Below are positions 56,775-64,000 of a DNA stretch of 64,000 bases, piece after piece. Under the pieces are notes generated by a model. That model was not told the DNA's origin, ran no database searches, and saw only the letters and a program-made list of their open reading frames with translations. A program made the translations under genes and the position numbers. Within the stretch, counting starts at the first letter, position 1; every line of letters starts with the position of its first letter. This DNA is from Dermacentor variabilis (lineage: Eukaryota; Arthropoda; Arachnida; Ixodida; Ixodidae). The stretch lies in NCBI RefSeq assembly GCF_050947875.1, contig NC_134568.1, positions 259,047,115 through 259,111,114 of the forward strand, written 5' to 3'.

Positions 56775-57015
56775 GGGGTGCGATCTTGTATGCGTTCCAA
56801 AATAGAACGGAGGCGATCCGTTTCACCGAGCCGCACACGATTGGTCAATTTGAACCGTGACGAATGCCATGACGTCACTTGTGACGTGATATCTGCTGTC
56901 AATCATTCCGTGTGGTCTGCTGTCGGACGAACGCAACGGAACGAACCGCCTATTTCGAGACGTAGAGAACGGACTGCCTCCGTTCGACTTTGGAATGCGT
57001 ACAAGATCGCACCCC
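56775..57015. mobile_element. MITE with 47-bp inverted repeats
   Basis: GGGGTGCGATCTTGTATGCG and its inverted counterpart at the right end stay similar for about 47 bp, through GAACGGAGGC(G/A)(A/G)TCCGTT. No clear target duplication is visible. The core contains TGACGTCACTTGTGACGTGA. Confidence 0.8.
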
Positions 57016-57261
57016 AGAAGTACAAGAACCTCTGCCGAGGTGGCCATAGTTACCAGCAGACGCCCATCGTCTATCCCCATCCTCACACACAGCGAAATTC
57101 ATCAGTCGTAAGAATCTGCTAGTAAGGTGTGCCGATTGAAGATGTAGCTATTTGAAGAATAATGTAAACTATTGAGCACGTCTTGTCACCTTATGTACGT
57201 AACTCTTTCAAATAATAAAGGGAAAATTCACCAGTTCGTAGCATTTTCTCCTAACGTATGG

Positions 57262-57325
57262 ATGTCTGATTTTCCCTTTATTAATTACTTCACCTTGCGG
57301 GTTTCTGCAGAACTGTTATGTTAAC
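57262..57325 (+). repeat. Type 1 SINE body fragment
   Basis: GGATGTCTGATTTTCCCTTT and ACCTTGCGGGTTTCTGCAGAACTGTTATG match the body of the SINE at 42952-43190. No tRNA head is present. Confidence 0.6.
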
Positions 57326-57973
57326 TCTTTCAAGCACACAAATTCTCTTTGTTTTAAATCGTCAATTTTAATGCTGGAATTGAGAACAGTTACAGAAAGC
57401 ATATTGCACGCATTAAAAAAAATACTATTCATAATAAAGTTCCGACAAGGTAGTCAGTGTTGCTGACCACCATGCCGAAAGGGTCTCTACATAGAACATA
57501 TTTATCATGTAGTACTTTGTGATGTAGCGGCATACTTTGCACTTTCCACATTGAAAATTGCTTTTTGTCGTAGTCTGAAAAAAAAATTTTTTCCCTTCCG
57601 AAGGCACAGTGACACATTGCAGATTTGGCACATCCAAACTGTTTTTGATGGTTGTGCCTTTATGCTGCATTTTGCACACCTTCAGTGTGAGCACCTTTTA
57701 ACAGTGAAGCTGTTCTTGCTCGACGTAAAAAGGACCGCATATCATAAAACTCCACCGACGGCCACCGACAGAGACACTGTGCGCAGCCGGTTTCACCGCT
57801 GCGCCGCAGCTAGTGCTAAGCCATGCCCACCAGCAGAGACACTGCACGCAGCCAGTTTCGCCGCCGCGCAGAGATCTGCACATGCACCATGATAACAGTT
57901 AGGAATGCGCATGCGCTTGACCTTGAAAAGGATGTGAAAGCGTGTGCTCGGTGGCACTCGGTCAGTTAACGCC

Positions 57974-58306
57974 ATGGGGCGGCCTAAGAAAGTTTGTACT
58001 GCCGAAGAAGAGGCTGCGAACTGCGAAGCTAGACTTGTTGCGATGTGGGAGAAACAGTGGCAACAACAGGCTGAACCAACCTACTTGGCCAGAGAGGCCA
58101 AAGCCAACAGGTTGCGACTACGCAAAGACTCGGAATACGCGAATCGAGAGAGAGCCAGGATCGCTGCGAAGCATCGACGATTACACCAAGACCCTGCAGT
58201 GCGAGAGGCGGAGTACGAGCGACGCCGAGCTCGCACTTCAACTGGGGGTGCCAGTGCTCGGTTTCAACATGAGTTCCTCTCGTTGGAGTTTGGACATTCC
58301 TGCTGA
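57974..58306 (+). CDS. K/R-rich repeat-borne ORF (MGRPKK type)
   Basis: A 110-codon frame from an ATG in the context GCCATGG. It begins MGRPKKVCTAEEEAANCEAR with a basic AT-hook-like opening, and then has two consecutive ~23-residue units, ANRLRLRKDSEYANRERARI and KHRRLHQDPAVREAEYERRR, with recurrent Arg/Glu spacing that suggests a long charged helix. The units recall the 23-residue STPR DNA-binding repeats of silkworm FMBP-1 (resemblance by eye, not tested). It ends LSLEFGHSC at a stop. Such frames seem to occur in dispersed elements in ticks, so it may be a transposon passenger and not a host gene. The region just upstream (57700-57900) is subrepeat-rich. There is no evidence of expression. 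Confidence 0.45.
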   Translation: MGRPKKVCTAEEEAANCEARLVAMWEKQWQQQAEPTYLAREAKANRLRLRKDSEYANRERARIAAKHRRLHQDPAVREAEYERRRARTSTGGASARFQHEFLSLEFGHSC

Positions 58307-58610
58307 GTCTGCAATCGACTGTGGTTTGACTCAAACCTATCGATGCTCAACACTGTTCGGTCTGTCGAGAAGTGTGCACAAGGCATGCGTGTGCTGCGAG
58401 ACATCTTCCCAGAGGCCAGCGACCACGATGAGATGCGGCTGTGTAGGACCTGTTGAGAAACAGTCTTATGTGGGAAGGTGCCACAGTTCAGCATGACAAA
58501 CGGCTTCAAGTAGCCACCCAAGCCAGCGGGACTACCATGTTTGAACAAGGTGGAGGAACAAAAGGTATCCCCTCGAAATACTGTTCATGAACATTCGACG
58601 ACTATGTTCA

Positions 58611-58978
58611 ATATGGCATATGGAGACAGGTGTTTCGCTGTTTCAAACCTCGCGTGACCAAGTGCGAGCTTGCCCGGTGTTTCTCTCTCTCTCTCTTTTT
58701 TGTTTTGTTTTGCTAATGCATAGACTAGGTTGTAGAGATAGCGAACTCCACAAATTCGGTTACATGTGGAATTGTGGAGTCAGCATTGGACAATGGTCAA
58801 TACGGCATATGGAGACAGGTGTTTCGCTGTTTCAAACCTCGCGCGACCAAGTGCGAGCTTGCCCGGTCTCTCTCTCTCTCTCTTTTTTGCTAATGCATGG
58901 ACTAGATTGCACATATAGCGAACTCTACAAATTCGGTTACATGTGGAATTGCGAAGTCAGCATCGGACAATTGTGATC
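58611..58978 (+). repeat. 189-bp tandem duplication
   Basis: GGAGACAGGTGTTTCGCTGT through AAATTCGGTTACATGTGGAA occurs twice, 189 bp apart, with small differences in an internal TC run and the T-rich part after it. High similarity suggests recent duplication. Confidence 0.85.
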
Positions 58979-59980
58979 TTGGATATCCTCTTCTGGGTCA
59001 TAATCGCTATCGCTTGAGCTGTTGCCTCCAGCATAGCTGTCATTGTCGGAAGGAATATCTTCATATCGAACTGGAAAAAAGATTTTGAACATCATATTTA
59101 ATTTCATGTTGAATTTCGGTTCTACAATCTGTGACCCCACCTATAACCCCTTTCAAGCATGGTGATCAGTGTAGGTGACCACCATAATAAATATCGCAGT
59201 GCAGCATCAAGTTGATCCACAGCGTATTTTTGCCACTACAGCCAGTAGGATATACTCCTGCGGTATGTGTTACATCCGAAAAAAGTTTTGTGTAAGTTCA
59301 CATACCTTTGCATTAGTAGAAAATTTCAGGGTTCAGTGTTGGAAATGGCATGCTGGCTATAAGTCTGTTGCTTGACAATAAAAAAAAACTCTCCCTAGAC
59401 AACTAGCACCATATGGCACACTTTCAAAGAAGACTGAAGGGGCAAAGTGAACACTTGTTTTCCAGCTAAACAAGTAGATGGCACTGCAAAAAAAAATTTA
59501 TTTGGTCAGGAACGCTGACCACTGTGCCTGAAAGAGTTGAACTGTGTTGTGCTGAACCAGTAACTGTTATTTTTTTTTTTCAGTTCAAGTTCAATTCGGG
59601 TTCAGGCACATTCTGAAAATATCAGTTCGGGTTCAGTTCCTCCCAAAATCGCAGTTCGGGTACGGTTTTCAGTTTGGATTCAAGTTCGGTTCTACACCCT
59701 GGTTGTTACAATTATATGTGCTTTTATAGTGTTAAAAGACCACCACAATAAGAATCATTTGGGCTGACAATGGCTGGTGTTTTGTGCACAGTATTATACA
59801 GGTTCCCCTACCTTATATACTTCTTTTTGTCAGTGTTGATGCAGTCTAACAAGTTGGGGCACTACTGCCTCGATTGGCATGCGTTTGTCTGAACGTACGG
59901 GTATCGTAAATATGAATTTATGTTCAAAATTCTCAGTGGGAAAAAAAAACCGCACTGCTCTGTGCTTTAATTTTAGGTAT

Positions 59981-60553
59981 TATTGCAATCGGGGTTCCGA
60001 GGATGTGAGATATCCGTACACCATGGAGGAGTGAGGGAATGCGGGGCTGGCCCAGATATCCAGGATGTTTTAAACACACATTTATATTATATTTTGTACA
60101 AGAATGATGCAGAAAAGACTGAATATAAGATGGTCACGTTCAAGTTCAAGCTGCTGATTTCTCTTCCAAGTGCCTGTCTCCTCTTTCTAACCCCTCCATT
60201 GGCCTGGTCCTGTCGCCTTCCCCTAATCCGACGCCAGGAGATGGATAACATTATGCCCCGCCAATCCGGAGGTTAGTAGCCCTTTTCCTCCGAGGGGAGC
60301 TTGGGCCAAAACTCGCACTGGAAATGGGGAGGCACAATGACCCCGTCTCCGGCGTGGACATGGCAGTTTGGCCCGATGTCGGGTGATGTGTCTCTGTTTT
60401 GGCAGAGCCCTTCCTGGCGTAGTTGGCGTAGCTCAACTATTTTCCATAAATTGTAACAGTTGGGCATGGCTCTGATGAGGCCATCGACTCGTTCCCCATT
60501 GTCACGTCCTCCGTGAGTGACTGGTTTTGCGGTGTAAATGGCAGATCACAATA
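59981..60553. mobile_element. Diverged solo LTR of the 28840 family
   Basis: Ends TATTG/CAATA. It shares CATGGAGGAGTGAGGGAA, CAATCCGGAGGTTAG and GGCGTGGAC blocks in order with 28840-29404. No target duplication is visible, perhaps because the right flank is replaced: an RTE LINE 3' end begins at 60554. Confidence 0.75.
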
Positions 60554-62150
60554 TTCATCATCACCATCAGCCTATTTTATGTCCACTGCAGGACAAAGGC
60601 CTCTCCCTGCGATCTCCAATTACCCCTGTCCTGCACCAACCAGTTCCAGCTAGCGCCTGCGAATTTCTTAATTTCATTACCCCACCTAGTCTTCTGCCGT
60701 CCTCAACTGCGCTTCCCTTCTCTTGGTACCCATTCTGTCACCCTAATGGTCCAATGGTTATCTAACCTGTGCATTACATGACCTGCCCAGCACCATTTCT
60801 TTCTCTTGATGTCAATTAGAATATTGTCTATACTCTTTGCTCTCTGATCCAAGCCGCTCTCTTCCTGTCTCTTAGCGTTATGCCTAACATTCTTCTTTCC
60901 ATCGCCCTTTGCACAGTCCTTAACTTGTTCTCAAGCTTCTTTGTCAGTCTCCAAGTTTCTGCTCCATATATTAGCACCAGTAAAATGCACTGACTATGCA
61001 CTATTCTTTTTAATGATAATGGTAAGCTTCCAGTCACGATCTGACAGTGTCTGCTGAATGAGCTCCAACCCATTTTTATTCAGTAAATTTCCTTCTCATG
61101 ATCAAGGTCCCCTGTGATTAGTTGACCTAGGTAAACATACTCCTTCACAGACTCTAGAGGCTGACTGGCGATCCTGAACTCTTTCTTTTCCTTGCCCGGC
61201 TATTGGTAATTATCTTTGTCTTCTGTATATTAATCTTCAACCCCACTCTTATACTCTCTCTAAGGTCCTCAATCATTTGTTGTAACTCGTTCCCAGTGTT
61301 GCTGAACAGGACAGTGTCATCTGCGAATCGAAGATTGCTGAGGTATTTGCCGTTGTCCCTTGCTCCTAAGCTTTCCCAGTTTAATAGCTTGAATACTTCT
61401 TCCAAGCACGCGGTGAATAGCATTGAAGAGATTGTATCTCCTTGTCTGACCCCTTTCATTATAGGTGTCTTCCTACTTTTCTTGCGGAGAATTAAGGTAG
61501 CTGTGGAATCTCTAGATATTTTCCAAGATATTTACGTAGGCATCCTGTACTCCTTGATTATGTAATGCCTCTGTGACTGCTGGTATCTCGACTGAATCAT
61601 GTGCTTTTTAGTAATCTATGAAATCCATATAGAGAGGCTGATTGTACTCTGCGGATTTCTCAATTACCTAATTGATGACATGGATGTGATCCATTGTAGA
61701 GTATTCCTTCCTGAAGCCAGCCTGTTCCCTTGGTTGACTGAAGTCCATTGTTGCCCGTATTCTATTGGAAATTATCTTGGTGAATATTTCATATAATATG
61801 GAAGTAAGCTAATGGGCCTATAATTTTTCAATTATTTCACCTCTCCCTTTTTGTGGATTAGTATAATGTTTGTATTCTTCCAGTTCTCGGGGACCCTTGA
61901 AGACAATAGACACTTCGTATTGAGAGCCGCCAGTTTTTCAAGCACTATGTCTCTTCCGTTTTTGATTAAATTGACTGTTATTCCATCTTCTCCTGCCGCT
62001 TTTCCCCATTTCATGTCTTGCAAGGCTCTTCTAACCGCATCACTAGTTATAGAAGGAGCCTCTGTAACCTGTTCATTACTACTTTGAATGGAGGTATCGT
62101 GGCTGCTTTGGGTACTGTACAGGTCAGTATAGAATTCTTCCGCCACTAGC
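60554..62150 (-). mobile_element. RTE-clade LINE, 5'-truncated
   Basis: A minus-strand RT with a short 3' UTR and a 3' end of GGCTGATGGTGATGATGAAT, the GAT-rich end typical of RTE elements. The endonuclease and 5' part are absent. Several frame breaks occur. Confidence 0.8.
60828..62146 (-). pseudogene. RTE reverse transcriptase fragment
   Basis: Pieces in order on the minus strand are: MAEEFYTDLYST with AGEDGITVNLIKNG (RT entry region) and NTNIILIHKKGEVK at 62146-61832; a damaged stretch (61830-61460); then KGVRQGDTISSMLFTACLEE and the catalytic box LRFADDTVLFS at 61459-61154; and the C-terminal LIYGAETWRLTKKLENKL with QRAMERRMLGITLRDRKR at 61073-60828. These are signature blocks of RTE elements. 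Intervening stops and frame changes make it a relic. Confidence 0.8.
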
Positions 62151-64000
62151 AGTGTAAACCTTGCATGTCTCGAGCAGTTTTCTCATTTGCTTAGTTTTAA
62201 GATTTTAGGGAACCAATATAATATCATTCAACATAATTATGCACATTTATATACATGTTGAACATTGACAGTACAAAGCACAGTGTATGTAATCAAGCAT
62301 ATTGACTTGATTACTTCAGTTTTCTTTAGGCTTCAAGATTGAAAGCGATTGAGAGGTATTGGAGATTGAAAGTTGGTGGGAAAATATTCCTATGTGCATT
62401 ATTTGTAGTTTGACTTTCAAGAACCAGAACCGTGACTGAAAATCTAGCGATCTCTCTTGGGATTCAAGATGTGAACATCTTATATGAACCTTTAGAAATG
62501 GATTTCTTTCCTCTTTTCTCTTCCAAATTTTGAAGCACATGCAAATGTACTTCATATTACTGTGCTATGAAGTAGCGGACATTTTTCTGAAGGGTCACAT
62601 TGTTAGAGCATTTGGCCATGCAAAAATGCTTTGCAATCAAATCCTCCACAGGACAAATGTGACAAGTTTGCCCACTGCTGGTTTCTTTTGTTCTAAAATT
62701 ATCAGTTAGCATGCTTTGGCTTCGTCACTTATTATAGTTAAAAGTAACGTCCACATGCAGTTTGCGTGAGAATTCTGAATGTTCCACTTATGTTCTGTTA
62801 TGTACAAAGTGCTGTTACATGGTGCAAGTGCCTGAAAAAGCATTGGCTGTGATAAAGCTGTATCCATTGTATTTTGTAACATCTTGTAAGTACTGTGCAA
62901 CCAGGGTAGCCAGGCCACGTGTGGTCTGTGTGCCAAAGAAACTTTGCATTTTGCATTGCTGTGTGATTGCATACAAGTATTATGTTGGTACAATAAACAT
63001 TTCTTACTTGATTGTATAATGAAGGTGCACTCCTATCAAACTTGCTTATGGCTGTGGCTTCACGTTCACCTGCCAATGGGATTTGGGGAGTGTTGCCGTT
63101 ATGTTGTACTTCGTTCTGTTTCTACAGAACATGAGACGTAGACCTCCTTTTCACAGAGGATTGCGAAGGGTGGGACAAAGCAATGGAACAACACGAGGTG
63201 TTCGTGTTGCTGCCTTTTGTTTAGTCCCATCATTTACACTACTGATACACCTGTGTCCTACAAACTCACCCAAGTGACCATACAACTTCCATTTTTGAGA
63301 GCATAAACTTGCACAGTGCTAGTGAAGTACTTTACAGATGCTTGGGGATGGTTTTTTTTTTCATCTATAAACAACCAGTCTAGCATCCTTTCTTGTAATA
63401 AAGATAGCTCGAGGGGGGCAATCTTAATGGCAGTTTTTTTTTCATATCTTAACATAATTAGTGTGCAAGTGACATATCTCGGAAGAAAGGAAAGTCGGGA
63501 TCGATTCACTTTTCTTTAATAAGTTTCATTTCCGAGTTTTCATGCACGGATGGGTAGCTCAATGAGTAAAATTGAATCATGCACAGTACTTATGCCCAGA
63601 AATTTTACTGTTATCCATATAAAAGTCGAAGCAAAATTCAAACTAATGACCCATGCGTCTTGTTTTGACCCCACATGTGACTTTTTTTTTTTTTTTTTTT
63701 TTTTTAGCCTCTAGAGATTAATTTTCTGACTCATTCTGGTGCAGAGAAGGATAAACATGACATGGAGCACCAATATAAGTTACATAAATTGCTTAAAACA
63801 TGGGAGCAAAATAACATGTACAATCTTTAATGGTGACTGCAGTTTCATAAAAGCTGCCATGAAAATGCCTATCAACAATGCTGAATTTCATATATTGTAA
63901 CATAAATGAAGTCTGTGCTCTACAGTTCAATAACAATTGGTAGCTGCAGCTGTTGTGGTCCCAAACTTTCAACTGTTCCGATATATTCTTTACAGTCTAA
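62151..64000. other. No gene recognised
   Basis: AT-rich sequence with a 27-base poly-T run at about 63680-63706, possibly the reversed poly-A tail of an unrecognised retroelement. A minus-strand frame at 63258-63509 lacks a recognisable domain. Confidence 0.45.

Larger units (their letters stand above)
55714..59702. mobile_element. Possible 4-kb element with CCAGGG/CCCTGG ends
   Basis: The left end, CCAGGGCGTTGAA (55714), and the right end, TTCTACACCCTGG (to 59702), are inverted relatives. Both subterminal regions are built of GAACTG/GGTTC-type subrepeats (55745-55870 and 59580-59695). Flanks TTGTAA and TTGTTA are nearly the same. It encloses a MITE, a small ORF and a tandem duplication. 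Two separate smaller elements would also explain this. Confidence 0.35.

Noticed and set aside
57551..57892. 113-codon frame upstream of the MGRPKK ORF
   Set aside because: Starts within a poly-A/T region and is overlapped by several antisense frames over subrepeats; no domain.
63258..63509. 83-codon minus-strand frame
   Set aside because: Uninterrupted but short, no recognisable domain or splice signals; kept out as unsupported.

Overview
This window is nuclear DNA of an arthropod, most likely a hard tick (Ixodidae). The evidence is indirect: intron-bearing coding sequence, no operons or ribosome-binding sites, and very dense layered transposons (Tx1 and RTE LINEs, RNase-H LINEs, several Gypsy families, mariner relics, many MITEs, tRNA-derived SINEs and minisatellites) of kinds I associate with tick genomes. 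The species cannot be fixed from the sequence alone.

I can support only one conventional host gene. It is a two-exon homologue of C19orf12, a small glycine-rich-hairpin membrane protein linked in humans to mitochondria-associated membranes and neurodegeneration. Exon 1 is 38662-38821, exon 2 is 53214-53473, and the 14.4 kb phase-1 intron is packed with repeats. The join gives 139 codons plus stop, with a CRE/ETS-bearing upstream region and an AATAAA 280 bp after the stop.

Positions 1-22.5 kb are a set of nested transposons. A Gypsy relic lies at 576-1290 and a TA-flanked MITE at 3488-4015. An interspersed repeat ('family A') is split by a CACTA-like element with 14-bp inverted repeats (4397-10214). 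That element carries a tRNA-Thr-like sequence and is itself interrupted by a Tx1-clade LINE (4750-9424) with a perfect 16-bp target duplication spanning the 5' end of the tRNA-like sequence. A second LINE with endonuclease, RT and RNase H (about 10507-22540, minus strand) is broken by three insertions: a Gypsy pol fragment with one LTR (12208-14987), a 142-bp foldback insertion with a 12-bp direct repeat (15635-15776), and a young LTR element (16982-21118) with near-identical 666-bp LTRs that encodes Gag and a protease-like region but no RT or integrase.

Positions 22.5-38.5 kb hold a mariner transposase relic, a MITE, a third family A copy, a hammerhead-ribozyme-like motif, a solo LTR, an LTR-like GC-rich block, LINE 3' ends and a foldback hairpin, with long stretches where I recognise nothing. 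The host intron holds a deleted mariner, SINEs, a tRNA-headed minisatellite, a LINE tail, a MITE, a ~320-bp periodic repeat and a strong hairpin near exon 2. Downstream (54-64 kb) lie a SINE, a possible 4-kb element bounded by CCAGGG/CCCTGG termini that contains a small K/R-rich ORF, a 189-bp tandem duplication, a second copy of the solo-LTR family and a 5'-truncated RTE LINE. All transposon ORFs except the gag of 17949-19889 and the small ORF at 57974-58306 are visibly broken.
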